A stretch of 13,670 nt of DNA from Actinobacteria bacterium RBG_16_64_13 (GTDB lineage: Bacteria; Actinomycetota; Thermoleophilia; RBG-16-64-13): assembly GCA_001768675.1 (NCBI GenBank), contig MELN01000060.1, forward strand, positions 1 through 13,670, written 5' to 3'. A program made the position numbers and the translations under genes. Below, piece by piece: positions 1 to 6,804 of this stretch. The stretch's first letter is position 1; every line of letters starts with the position of its first letter. Below the pieces are notes generated by a model. That model worked only from the letters and a program-made list of their open reading frames with translations, searched no databases and was not told the origin of the DNA.

Positions 1-2
1 GC

Positions 3-722
3 AAGGAACTGGGCGTCAAGAGCGCCTCGATTGCCTACATCGACGACCTGCACGGCATCGAGTATTCGTCTCAGGCGGAGATCTTCTTGTCGACCGCGGG
101 TATCGATATCTTGAGCAGCACTCCGGTCCCGCCGGACATCAAAGACGCAACGAGCATCCTCAATCAATGGAAGAGCGAGAACGCGGACGTGGTCTGCTCG
201 TTCCAGTACCCGCCCGCGAACATCCTGTTCATATCGCAGTTGATGCAGCTCAACATCAATCCCAAGGCGTTCCTCGGCGGTCCTGGCTGCTCGACCCAGG
301 CCATTTTCGACATCTGGCAGGGCGCGGCGGATCAGATCTTGTTCGAAGGCGCATGGACCTACATGCAGAACGACGCCGTCAAGGCCTACTATGACAAACT
401 CGCAGCCTTTGTCGGCGGCCCGCCGAACGTTGACTTCTGGGGCGCGCTGATCTACAAGGCTGAGCTGGACTTCTTCGAGCAGGCTATCAAGCAGGCCGGC
501 ACACTGGAACAGGCGAAGGTCGCTGAGGCCATGCGGACCGGGCACTTCAAGACTCTCATGTCCGACGATACGTTCATGACCGGCCAGATTCTCGACGTCT
601 CCTGTTACGCCGGGCAGATCGGCCAGTGGCAGAACGGTGTCCCGCACATCATCGACCCGGGCGCCAAGCGCACTGCTCCGCCCATCTATCCCAAGCAGCC
701 CTGGCCCGCGCCGCCAGCCTGA
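3..722 (+). CDS. ABC transporter substrate-binding protein, branched-chain amino acid/amide (HAAT) type, 3' part
   Basis: The reading frame is already open at the left edge (from base 3, KELGVKSASIAYIDD), so the N-terminus, including any signal peptide, lies outside the window. About 239 residues remain, roughly the second half or more of a type 1 periplasmic-binding fold (Peripla_BP_6, LivJ/LivK-like). Features typical of the family are the strand-turn AYIDDLHGIEYS, the segment ENADVVCSFQYPPANILFISQ (one lobe reading 'how many candidates does X hit'), and a late helix with QAIKQAGTLEQAKVAEAMRTG, the usual region before the C-terminal lobe closes. It ends in a Pro-rich tail (PKQPWPAPPA). The gene is followed by livH-M-G-F on the same strand, so it is the extracytoplasmic receptor of that importer. 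The ligand cannot be read from the sequence. Confidence in the family is high; the symbol is left blank because the N-terminus is missing. Confidence 0.93.
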   Translation, partial: KELGVKSASIAYIDDLHGIEYSSQAEIFLSTAGIDILSSTPVPPDIKDATSILNQWKSENADVVCSFQYPPANILFISQLMQLNINPKAFLGGPGCSTQAIFDIWQGAADQILFEGAWTYMQNDAVKAYYDKLAAFVGGPPNVDFWGALIYKAELDFFEQAIKQAGTLEQAKVAEAMRTGHFKTLMSDDTFMTGQILDVSCYAGQIGQWQNGVPHIIDPGAKRTAPPIYPKQPWPAPPA

Positions 723-760
723 TAGGGAGCAGGTACAGTCACCCTGATCGTGCGCTGAAC

Positions 761-808
761 TGAGCAGGCCCCCCGGGCGCCCACAGCGGCGCTCCGGGGT
801 GCCGCTCA
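761..808 (+). promoter_or_regulatory. Strong imperfect stem-loop between binding-protein gene and livH
   Basis: The outer arms TGAGC (761-765) and GCTCA (804-808) pair. The stem continues as GGC (767-769) with GCC (801-803), CCCCGG (771-776) with CCGGGG (794-799), and GCGCC (777-781) with GGCGC (788-792). One mismatch and two single-base bulges interrupt it, and the loop is about six bases. No U-tract follows (GCTAAACGCG), so it does not look like a full intrinsic terminator. It sits 38 bases after the binding-protein stop and 47 bases before the livH start. In binding-protein importers such structures often stabilise the upstream mRNA or thin out transcription, giving more receptor than permease. 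That role is inferred. Confidence 0.6.
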
Positions 809-855
809 GCTAAACGCGCGGTCATGCATCGGCAGAGAACAACAAAGGATCTTGG

Positions 856-1716
856 ATGGCAGCAGTCAGGGACATCATCATCACGGGACTGCTACTCGGA
901 GGCATCTTCGCTCTTGTCTCCGTGGGGCTGAGCCTGCAATACGGAGTGGGGCGCGTGCTTAACGTCGCGCACGGCGAATTCATCATGATAGGGGCGTTCG
1001 TCACCTTTTGGCTCTTTAGTTCCATCAATCTCAACCCGATAGTGTCGATCGTGATCACGGCGCCCCTCATATTCGTGATCGGTTGGCTCCTCCACGCGAC
1101 CTTGTTCCGCCGCCTCATGCATAACGCCCCCAACCTCGACGTTTTCGAGGGCCAATCCATGCTGGCCGCGTTCGGGCTCCTGTATGTGGCACAGAACATA
1201 GCCCGGATCATCTGGGGTTCGCAAACCTACCAGGTCAACTATATGAACACCACCGTCACCGGCGCGCAGATCCCTCTGAACCGTCTGGTGGCCCTGGCAG
1301 TAGTCATCGTCGTTGGTGTGGCCTTCTACCTCTTCCTGGCCCGCACACGGATGGGCAAAGCCATCCGGTCTTCGGCTCAGGACCCGACGACAGCCGGGCT
1401 CATGGGCGTAGACATCAACAGTGTGCTGGCGATCTGCTTCGGGCTGGGCCTGGCAATGGCCGGCATCGCCGGCAGTCTGATCAGCTTCGTCTACCCGATT
1501 CAAACGAGCATGGGGCTACAGTACACGGTCATCGCCATGATCGTCGTGGTGCTAGGGGGTCTCGGAAGCATCACAGGGGCCATGATTGGTGGCGTCATCC
1601 TGGGGATCGTGTCACAGCTCGTTACGCACTTCCAGCCGACCTGGACGATGATCGCTTACTACGTGGTCTTCGTCGTGCTGCTTCTGGCAAGACCTAAAGG
1701 GATCATGGGTAAGTAG
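856..1716 (+). CDS. livH: Branched-chain amino acid/amide ABC transporter permease (LivH family)
   Basis: This 286-residue, very hydrophobic membrane protein has the usual LivH length and about eight transmembrane segments. The N-terminal stretch DIIITGLLLGGIFALVSVGL followed by GRVLNVAHGEFIMIGAF is the hallmark start of the family. The cytoplasmic coupling loop is seen near residues 170-185 (SSAQDPTTAGLMGVDIN), followed by a Gly-rich segment (MAGIAGSLISF). The late segment VVVLGGLGSITGAMIGGVILG is also conserved in LivH. The ATG at 856 has an AAAGGA ribosome-binding site at 844-849. The stop codon directly touches the start of livM, so the two permeases are translated together. It forms half of the membrane channel. 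The name follows homology; the transported compound need not be a branched-chain amino acid. Confidence 0.95.
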   Translation: MAAVRDIIITGLLLGGIFALVSVGLSLQYGVGRVLNVAHGEFIMIGAFVTFWLFSSINLNPIVSIVITAPLIFVIGWLLHATLFRRLMHNAPNLDVFEGQSMLAAFGLLYVAQNIARIIWGSQTYQVNYMNTTVTGAQIPLNRLVALAVVIVVGVAFYLFLARTRMGKAIRSSAQDPTTAGLMGVDINSVLAICFGLGLAMAGIAGSLISFVYPIQTSMGLQYTVIAMIVVVLGGLGSITGAMIGGVILGIVSQLVTHFQPTWTMIAYYVVFVVLLLARPKGIMGK

Positions 1717-2691
1717 ATGAATACAAATCGACTCACACCAGCAAGATGGTTCTCCGGGGGGCTGTTGCTCGTAGTATTCGTAGTGCTCGCGCTCCTACCC
1801 CAGTACAATCATGGCTATACCGTCACCCTCCTTACCGACATCCTGCGATACGCTATCTTGACGTTGGCCTGGATGATCTTCTCCGGGCCCACCAACTACA
1901 TGTCGCTGGCGACGGCCGCCTTCTACGGTATCGGCTTCTACATCGCCGCTATTGCCAATGGCCCCGTCCCCTTCGCAGTGGCCATCATCATCGCCGGGCT
2001 TGTGTCGTTCGTGGTTGCCCTGCTGGTCGGAGCGTTGACGCTCCGGCTGAGGGGCGTGTACTTCTGCATCTTCACGTTCGCGCTCACCTTGCTCATCCAG
2101 AACGTGGTATTGGAGGTCGAGCGCGTGGTGACCCATACACGCGGCCGTTTCGTCGAAGCTGAGACTACGGAGGTCGCCTACTACGCCATGTTTATAGTCG
2201 CCATCTTCACGATAGCGATGGCCGTCCTCATTCGGCGCTCGCGGTATGGGCTGGCGCTGCAGAGCATCGGCGAACACGAAGAAGCGGCGGCGCACAGCGG
2301 CATCAACGTGGTTCGGACTAAGGTGTTGGTCTTCGCGGCAAGCGCCATGCCCATGGCGATGGCAGGCGCGATCATCGCCACTCAGCGAACCTACATAGAC
2401 CCCGGCATCGCCTTCAGCCTCCAGTCGTCCTTTCTACCGGTGCTGATGGCGCTCTTCGGCGGAATGAGCAACCTTGTCGGGCCGATCATCGGAGCCGCGG
2501 TCTTCACGTATATCGGGGAGCTTCTGCTCACCGAGTTCCCGGACCTATATATGCTCATCTTCGGAGTGGTGCTGATTCTCGCCATCCTGTTCATGCCCAA
2601 CGGCATAGTGGGTCTGGCGCAGACGGTCTGGACGAAGATCAGAGGATCCCGGCGTTCGGCGGCGGAAGGAGGTCGACGTGCACCTGCTTGA
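1717..2691 (+). CDS. livM: Branched-chain amino acid/amide ABC transporter permease (LivM family)
   Basis: This is a 324-residue integral membrane protein, the second half of the channel. LivM features include the early segment YAILTLAWMIFSGPTNYMSLATAAFYGIGFY, which corresponds to the family's 'LNLLVGYAGQLSLGHAAFFGIGAY' region, and LTLRLRGVYFCIFTFALTLLIQN. The coupling loop SIGEHEEAAAHSGINVVRTK lies near residues 186-206. The late segment MALFGGMSNLVGPIIGAAVFT corresponds to the family's 'GGxGTxxGPxxGA' motif. The ATG at 1717 follows the livH stop with no gap and only a weak ribosome-binding site, so it probably depends on coupling to livH. Its 3' end overlaps livG by 14 bases. The C-terminus is Arg-rich and cytoplasmic. 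Confidence 0.94.
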   Translation: MNTNRLTPARWFSGGLLLVVFVVLALLPQYNHGYTVTLLTDILRYAILTLAWMIFSGPTNYMSLATAAFYGIGFYIAAIANGPVPFAVAIIIAGLVSFVVALLVGALTLRLRGVYFCIFTFALTLLIQNVVLEVERVVTHTRGRFVEAETTEVAYYAMFIVAIFTIAMAVLIRRSRYGLALQSIGEHEEAAAHSGINVVRTKVLVFAASAMPMAMAGAIIATQRTYIDPGIAFSLQSSFLPVLMALFGGMSNLVGPIIGAAVFTYIGELLLTEFPDLYMLIFGVVLILAILFMPNGIVGLAQTVWTKIRGSRRSAAEGGRRAPA

Positions 2692-3409
2692 AGGTGAAGG
2701 CGTCACCCGGCATTTCGGCGGCCTTGCCGCGGTGTCTGATGTTGACTTCTACGTGGACCAGGGGGAGATCCTAGGGCTGATAGGGCCCAACGGAGCCGGC
2801 AAGACCACACTGTTCAACCTGATCTCCGCCGCGCTCAAGCCAAAACCAGGGAAGATCACCTTCAATGGACGCGACATAACGCCGTTGCCCGCCTACCAGA
2901 TTTGCCGGCTCGGCATCGCGCGGACCTTCCAGACGGTCAAGATATTCCCCCACGTCCCGGTGGTGCGGAACGTCATGGTAGGCGCTCTGTTCGGTACGGG
3001 CCGACGCACGAGTTCCGCGGAGGCACGCAAGAAAGCCGAAGAAGCCCTCGAGTTCGTCGACATGTTGACTCTCAAGAACACCGTGGCGGGAGACCTGACG
3101 CTGGCTCAGCAGAAGCGTCTCGAAGTGGCTCGGGCTCTGGCCAGCGATCCAAAGCTGCTATTGCTGGACGAGCTGATGGCCGGGCTCACCAAGCCCGAAG
3201 TGACGGAAGCCTTGGGCGATATCGCCGAGCTCAGGTCGCGCGGCATTACCATCATCATGATCGAACACGTGATGCAGGCCATCATGGCCGCGAGCGACCG
3301 CATCATCGTGCTCGACTACGGAAAGAAGATCGCCGAGGGCACACCCGCAGAAGTGGCGGCGAACCCGAAGGTGATCGAAGTCTATCTTGGGGAAGAATGC
3401 GATGCTTGA
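2678..3409 (+). CDS. livG: Branched-chain amino acid/amide ABC transporter ATP-binding protein (LivG family)
   Basis: This 243-residue ABC ATPase powers the importer from the cytoplasmic side. The Walker A motif is GPNGAGKTT (residues 36-44), the Walker B is LLLLDE with D164/E165, the D-loop region reads MAGL as in LivG, and the switch histidine is H197 (IEHVM). ARTFQ after the Walker A is the LivG-type Q-loop. The ABC signature reads LTLAQQKRLEVARAL rather than the usual LS[YG]GQQ form, a mild divergence that LivG proteins tolerate. The GTG start at 2678 is chosen because a near-perfect Shine-Dalgarno sequence GGAAGGAGG lies at 2664-2672 and the protein starts correctly there. It overlaps livM by 14 bases and livF by 8 bases. 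Confidence 0.95.
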   Translation: MHLLEGEGVTRHFGGLAAVSDVDFYVDQGEILGLIGPNGAGKTTLFNLISAALKPKPGKITFNGRDITPLPAYQICRLGIARTFQTVKIFPHVPVVRNVMVGALFGTGRRTSSAEARKKAEEALEFVDMLTLKNTVAGDLTLAQQKRLEVARALASDPKLLLLDELMAGLTKPEVTEALGDIAELRSRGITIIMIEHVMQAIMAASDRIIVLDYGKKIAEGTPAEVAANPKVIEVYLGEECDA

Positions 3410-4106
3410 AGTCGAGGGTCTCAGCGCAGCATACGGGAGGGTACAGGTCCTCTGGGATCTTTCCCTCAAGGTCGAGGAGGGCGAGTTCGTCGCTCTGGTC
3501 GGCGCCAACGGAGCCGGGAAGACCACGCTGCTGAGGACCATCTCAGGGGTGATGCGGCCTTCGACCGGCACGATCACGTTCCTCGGCAAGAGGATCGAGG
3601 CGGCGCATGCCAACGACATCGTCAACATGGGCCTTTCTCACATCCCGGAGAGCCGCAAGCTCTTCACCGAGATGTCCATCAAGGAGAACCTGGAGATGGG
3701 CGCGTATCCCAGGCGCTCGTGGAAGGAGCGCAGGGAGACGATGAAGTGGGTCTTTGGGCTCTTTCCTCGTCTCGAGGAGCGCTCCAAGCAACTCGCGCGC
3801 ACGCTCAGCGGTGGTGAGCAGCAGATGCTCGCCATGGGACGGGGGCTGATGTCCAAGCCCAAGATGGTCCTCATCGACGAGCCGTCGAACGGTCTGGCGC
3901 CGAAAGTGGTGTCGGAGGTGTTCGAGATCCTCAAATCGCTGCACAAAGAAGGGATCACCATCCTACTCGTGGAGCAGAACGTCCGCCAGACGCTCAATAT
4001 CGCCGACCGGGCCTACGTGCTGGAGAACGGCCGTCTCGTGCTGCAGGGTGTCTGCTCGTTCCTCAGGGAGAGCGATCACGTGCGCAAAGCGTATCTGGGG
4101 GTGTAG
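3402..4106 (+). CDS. livF: Branched-chain amino acid/amide ABC transporter ATP-binding protein (LivF family)
   Basis: This 234-residue ABC ATPase is the partner of LivG. It has Walker A GANGAGKTT (residues 34-42), a complete signature LSGGEQQMLAMGRGLM, Walker B MVLIDEPSNGLAP, and the LivF-type switch region LLVEQN in which Gln replaces the usual His. The Q-loop region SHIPESRKLFTEMSIKENLEMG is diagnostic of LivF. I chose ATG at 3402, overlapping the livG stop by 8 bases, with GGGGAAG at 3389-3395 as the ribosome-binding site. An in-frame TTG at 3387 would add five residues but lacks such a site. The C-terminus ends RKAYLGV, the standard LivF end, so the gene is intact. Confidence 0.95.
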   Translation: MLEVEGLSAAYGRVQVLWDLSLKVEEGEFVALVGANGAGKTTLLRTISGVMRPSTGTITFLGKRIEAAHANDIVNMGLSHIPESRKLFTEMSIKENLEMGAYPRRSWKERRETMKWVFGLFPRLEERSKQLARTLSGGEQQMLAMGRGLMSKPKMVLIDEPSNGLAPKVVSEVFEILKSLHKEGITILLVEQNVRQTLNIADRAYVLENGRLVLQGVCSFLRESDHVRKAYLGV

Positions 4107-4132
4107 CGACCGCGCCCACCTCGCATCTTAGG

Positions 4133-4139
4133 TATACAT
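4133..4139 (+). promoter_or_regulatory. Candidate -10 element upstream of the SDR gene
   Basis: TATACAT stands 26 bases after the livF stop and resembles a -10 box. No good -35 hexamer is visible 16-18 bases upstream, so the case rests on the -10 alone. If used, transcription would start near 4146 and give a leader of about 110 bases containing the palindrome and the inverted repeat described next. Alternatively the SDR gene is read through from livF. Confidence 0.3.
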
Positions 4140-4153
4140 GCAGAATCCGCGCT

Positions 4154-4165
4154 TCAGGCGCCTGA
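4154..4165. repeat. 12-bp perfect palindrome, possible operator
   Basis: TCAGGCGCCTGA reads the same on both strands. It lies between livF and the SDR gene, just after the candidate -10, and overlaps the first two bases of the larger inverted repeat that follows. A perfect 12-bp palindrome is expected a few times by chance in a window of this size, so only its position makes it of interest. Confidence 0.35.
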
Positions 4166-4210
4166 CTCGCTTCGTGGCTTCGCCCCCGCGGTGGACCTGC
4201 GAAGCGAGTC
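4164..4210 (+). promoter_or_regulatory. 11-bp perfect inverted repeat before the SDR gene (attenuator or terminator-like)
   Basis: GACTCGCTTCG (4164-4174) is exactly complementary to CGAAGCGAGTC (4200-4210) across a 25-base loop. A second GCTTCG copy (4177-4182) lies inside the loop and could pair with the same right arm, so two alternative hairpins are possible. The right arm is followed by TGTTTAT, a weak T-rich run. It could terminate the liv transcript, act as an attenuator for the downstream genes, or be a pair of protein-binding half-sites. The sequence does not decide between these. Confidence 0.5.
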
Positions 4211-4255
4211 TGTTTATGGGACCCCATCTGGTGAGTCCAAAGGAGATGCTTCGCG

Positions 4256-5083
4256 ATGAGGCTAGAAGGCAAAGTGGCGCTGATCACCGGAGGCGGAGCC
4301 GGCATCGGGACTGCTCTGGCCCGACGGTTCGTGGCTGAGGGAGCCAAGGTGTGCATAAGCGGCCGTCGGCAAGAGAAGCTGGATGAGGTGGCGCGTTCCC
4401 TTCCTAAGGGCAGCGTTGTCACCTGCGCCGGGGACGTGTCCAAGCTCGACGACGCCAAGCGGATGGTGGATGTTACCGTGGAGTTCGGCGGAAAGATCGA
4501 CGTTCTTGTCAACAACGCCGGTATCGATCCCGGCGGCACCGTGGTGAGCCTCGACCCGGAGGTCTGGCATCAGGTGCTCGAGACCAATCTCACGGGCCCC
4601 TTCTACACCATGAAGTGCGCCATTCCCCATATGATCGCCGGTGGCGGAGGGTCCATCATCAATATCTCTTCTCTCGCAAGTGTCCGCTGCCTGCCGAACA
4701 TGGCGGCCTACTGCAGCGCGAAAGCCGGCCTCAACATGCTTACCCAGCAGGCCGCCCTGGATTTCGGGCCGGCAGGGGTCAGGTGCAACGCCGTCTTGCC
4801 GGGTCCGGTGCGGACCGAGATGACCGAGCATTCGCTCGCCTCTATGGCCGACGCCATGGGTACGGACATAAACGGGGTCTTCAGCAAGCTGACGTCGAGC
4901 CTGCCGCTGCGGCGGGCCTCGGCGCCCGACGAGATATCAGGCCTCTGCGTGTTCCTCGCCAGCGACGATTCCAGATACATCACCGCGACCGCCATCCTGG
5001 CGGACGGGGGAGCGGCTATCGTCGACCCGTGTGGAGCGGCCCTCAGCAGCACCGGCGCGACCTGGGGAGCCGAACTCAGGTAG
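4256..5083 (+). CDS. Short-chain dehydrogenase/reductase (SDR) family oxidoreductase
   Basis: This is a 275-residue classical SDR, a cytoplasmic NAD(P)-dependent alcohol/ketone oxidoreductase. The cofactor motif TGGGAGIG sits at residues 11-18, with NNAG later. The catalytic set is S139 (in INISS), Y152 and K156 (YCSAK). N111 in ETNLTG completes the tetrad. PGPVRTEM is the typical segment after the active site. GRRQEK after the second strand places Arg residues where NADP-binding SDRs have them, so NADP(H) preference is plausible but unproven. The C-terminus extends about 20 residues beyond the usual ADGG(A) end (DPCGAALSSTGATWGAELR). The ATG at 4256 has AAAGGAGA at 4239-4246. A HAD hydrolase follows after 17 bases and the liv importer precedes it, so it probably acts on an imported compound or its product. 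Confidence 0.93.
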   Translation: MRLEGKVALITGGGAGIGTALARRFVAEGAKVCISGRRQEKLDEVARSLPKGSVVTCAGDVSKLDDAKRMVDVTVEFGGKIDVLVNNAGIDPGGTVVSLDPEVWHQVLETNLTGPFYTMKCAIPHMIAGGGGSIINISSLASVRCLPNMAAYCSAKAGLNMLTQQAALDFGPAGVRCNAVLPGPVRTEMTEHSLASMADAMGTDINGVFSKLTSSLPLRRASAPDEISGLCVFLASDDSRYITATAILADGGAAIVDPCGAALSSTGATWGAELR

Positions 5084-5088
5084 TACGC

Positions 5089-5094
5089 TATCAT
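5089..5094 (+). promoter_or_regulatory. Candidate -10 for a leaderless HAD transcript
   Basis: TATCAT matches the -10 consensus at five of six positions. Six bases separate it from the GTG start at 5101, so transcription would begin at or very near the start codon. The gene lacks a Shine-Dalgarno sequence, as leaderless genes do. No convincing -35 is visible. The alternative is translational coupling to the SDR gene. Confidence 0.3.
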
Positions 5095-5100
5095 CTCGCC

Positions 5101-5745
5101 GTGACCTACGATGGCCTCATCTTCGACTTGGACGGAACCCTGTGGGATGCGGCCGCGGCCTCGACCCGCGGATGGAACGCCTCCCTCGCGGAGTTGGGCC
5201 TCTCCTCGAGAGTATCGATAGCCGGCATCCGTTCTGTTTCCGGCACTCCGTTCGAGCGCTGCGTGGAGATCCTCCTTCCCGAGCTACGTCCTTTGCCGGC
5301 CGCCACGCTCCGTGCCCTCGAAGCTCACGAACGAATGGCCCTCGAGTCATCAGGCGGCACTCTCTTCCCGGACGTGGCTGCAGGCGTCCGCGAGCTGGCC
5401 GGCGTGTACCCGCTTTTCCTGGTGAGCAACTGCTCGGATTGGTATCTCGAAGTCTTCCTACGCACGAGCGGCCTCCGCGACTGTCTAACCGGCTGGGACT
5501 GCCACGGAAGCTCCGGGTCTCCAAAATCTGGAATGCTCCTGGCCCTGGTGGAGACACACCGCCTGAAACACGCCGTCTACGTGGGCGACACTCGGGGAGA
5601 CAAGGAGTCAGCGGAGGCGGCGGGCATGGAGTTCGCTTTCGCCCGCTACGGGTTCGGAGAGACAGACGCACCGTCACTTGCGTTCGACAGTTTTGGTGAA
5701 CTGGTGGACTTCTTCGTCCAAGCGGGGCGACCAAGGGAACGCTGA
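5101..5745 (+). CDS. HAD-superfamily hydrolase, phosphatase-like
   Basis: This 214-residue cytoplasmic hydrolase has all four HAD motifs. Motif I is FDLDGTLWD with nucleophile D9 and acid/base D11, motif II is LVSNCS with S109, motif III is K142 (GSPKSG), and motif IV is VGDTRGD with D163 and D167. After motif IV comes the usual AAGMEFAFARYGFG segment. The helical cap between motifs I and II matches phosphoglycolate-phosphatase-like (subclass I) enzymes. The substrate is unknown; a small phosphorylated metabolite is most likely. The start is GTG 5101, because the conserved N-terminus YDGLIFDLDGT begins three residues later. The longer open frame upstream only runs antisense in phase through the SDR gene and is not coding. 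No ribosome-binding site is visible, which is odd among its neighbours. Confidence 0.9.
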   Translation: MTYDGLIFDLDGTLWDAAAASTRGWNASLAELGLSSRVSIAGIRSVSGTPFERCVEILLPELRPLPAATLRALEAHERMALESSGGTLFPDVAAGVRELAGVYPLFLVSNCSDWYLEVFLRTSGLRDCLTGWDCHGSSGSPKSGMLLALVETHRLKHAVYVGDTRGDKESAEAAGMEFAFARYGFGETDAPSLAFDSFGELVDFFVQAGRPRER

Positions 5746-5908
5746 TTTTTCCCCCTCTGGGGCCATCTCCCGCCGCGCCTGGGGATCTCGAGTCGCCGTT
5801 CTGTTTCTGGTACCAGTCTGCAGCGATTTCGCCCTCCACTCAAATAATCCCGTCACCCCAGTTGCGGTATGGCACGAGGGTCTGCGGCGCGGCGAGGACG
5901 TACAGATA

Positions 5909-5917
5909 TGGTATGAT
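5909..5917 (+). promoter_or_regulatory. Extended -10 promoter for the cyclase pair
   Basis: TGGTATGAT contains the extended -10 TGn followed by TATGAT, a five-of-six match. It lies 44 bases before the ATG of the first cyclase gene, in a 216-base gap after the HAD gene. That places the start of transcription near 5924, with a leader of about 38 bases. No good -35 is seen, which an extended -10 does not require. The rest of the gap (5746-5908) shows no gene or RNA that I can recognise. Confidence 0.45.
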
Positions 5918-5961
5918 TGTTTCACTTGGTGGTAACTCCTACCCGAGAGAGGTGGAATTAT

Positions 5962-6774
5962 ATGACCCCGACCAAGGTCACCACGGACCCTTACTCAGGG
6001 CTGCAGATGGTGGAGCTGAGCCACATTTGGGGCGCCGACGCTCCTTCGTACCCTGGGCAGGCCGACGTCAGGATGCATCGCGGGGTGAAGCACGCCCAGC
6101 ATGGCGTGCTGGCATGGCGCATCACCACGGTCCTGCACACGGGCACGCATATGAACGCCCCGCTGCACCTCATCCAGAAGGGCGCCGACCTAGCCTCGGT
6201 CTCACCCGAACACTTCTTTGGCAACGGCGCGATCCTTGACGTCCCCAAGAAGAACTGGGAAGTCATCACTGCCGCCGACCTGGAAAAGGCCAAGCCCGGC
6301 GTTCAGGACGGCGACATCGTCGTAATCGTGACCGGCTGGCACCACAAGTACTCGGATGGCCTGGAGTACTACGGGGAAGCCCCGGGGCTCTCCAAAGACG
6401 CGGCCGAGTGGCTGGTCAAGAAGAACCCCAAGCTCGTGGCCATAGATACGCCTCACGTGGACCATCCGCTGGCGACCTCCATGGGCCCTCATCGTGGCGG
6501 TCCGCAGATGAAACGGCTGGCCGGGGAATACACCAAGGCCACTGGGCTCGACCCCAAAGTCGCACACTCCGAATGGAACATCGCCCACAGGACTCTCCTG
6601 GGAGCCGGCATACCGACAATCGAGCAAGTCGGGGGTGACGTAGACCTTCTCGTGGGGAAACGGGCCACCTTGGCTGCCACGCCTTGGAAACTCGAGCACG
6701 GGGACGCGTGCCAAGTCCGGTTCGTCGCTATGTTCGACCCGAGCGGCAAATGCCGGATCGAACCGGGCAAGTAG
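5962..6774 (+). CDS. Cyclase / kynurenine formamidase-like metal-dependent hydrolase, first of a tandem pair
   Basis: This 270-residue protein belongs to the cyclase family (PF04199), which includes kynurenine formamidase, isatin hydrolase and trans-dienelactone hydrolase. These metal enzymes open amide or lactone bonds. The signature H-x-G-T-H-x-D-x-P-x-H is present as H59-T-G-T-H63-M-N65-A-P-L-H69, so the usual metal-binding Asp is Asn here. The later conserved His and Glu are H209 (AHRTLLGAG) and E221 (IPTIEQ). No signal peptide is seen, so it is cytoplasmic. I chose ATG 5962 because GAGAGAGGTGG lies at 5945-5955; the open frame extends further upstream but has no site there. The gene is followed after 30 bases by a paralogue with the same ending (GKR...PW...DP...GK). 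The Asn may change the metal or substrate, or leave this subunit inactive. Confidence 0.92.
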   Translation: MTPTKVTTDPYSGLQMVELSHIWGADAPSYPGQADVRMHRGVKHAQHGVLAWRITTVLHTGTHMNAPLHLIQKGADLASVSPEHFFGNGAILDVPKKNWEVITAADLEKAKPGVQDGDIVVIVTGWHHKYSDGLEYYGEAPGLSKDAAEWLVKKNPKLVAIDTPHVDHPLATSMGPHRGGPQMKRLAGEYTKATGLDPKVAHSEWNIAHRTLLGAGIPTIEQVGGDVDLLVGKRATLAATPWKLEHGDACQVRFVAMFDPSGKCRIEPGK

Positions 6775-6804
6775 ACGTCGACCTAAAGCGAAAGGAACCA
6801 GGAC

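Noticed and set aside
4615..5100. Upstream extension of the HAD reading frame through the SDR gene
   Set aside because: It is out of phase with the well-supported SDR gene, rich in Arg and Gly, and the conserved HAD N-terminus starts only at 5101.
5721..5750. Possible terminator after the HAD gene (AGCG...CGCT followed by TTTTT)
   Set aside because: The stem is only 4 bp with a 15-base loop, too weak despite the T-run.
5117..5839. 240-residue minus-strand frame across the HAD gene and the following gap
   Set aside because: The plus strand holds all four HAD motifs. The antisense product is Arg/Pro/Ser-rich without hydrophobic core patterns and has no ribosome-binding site.
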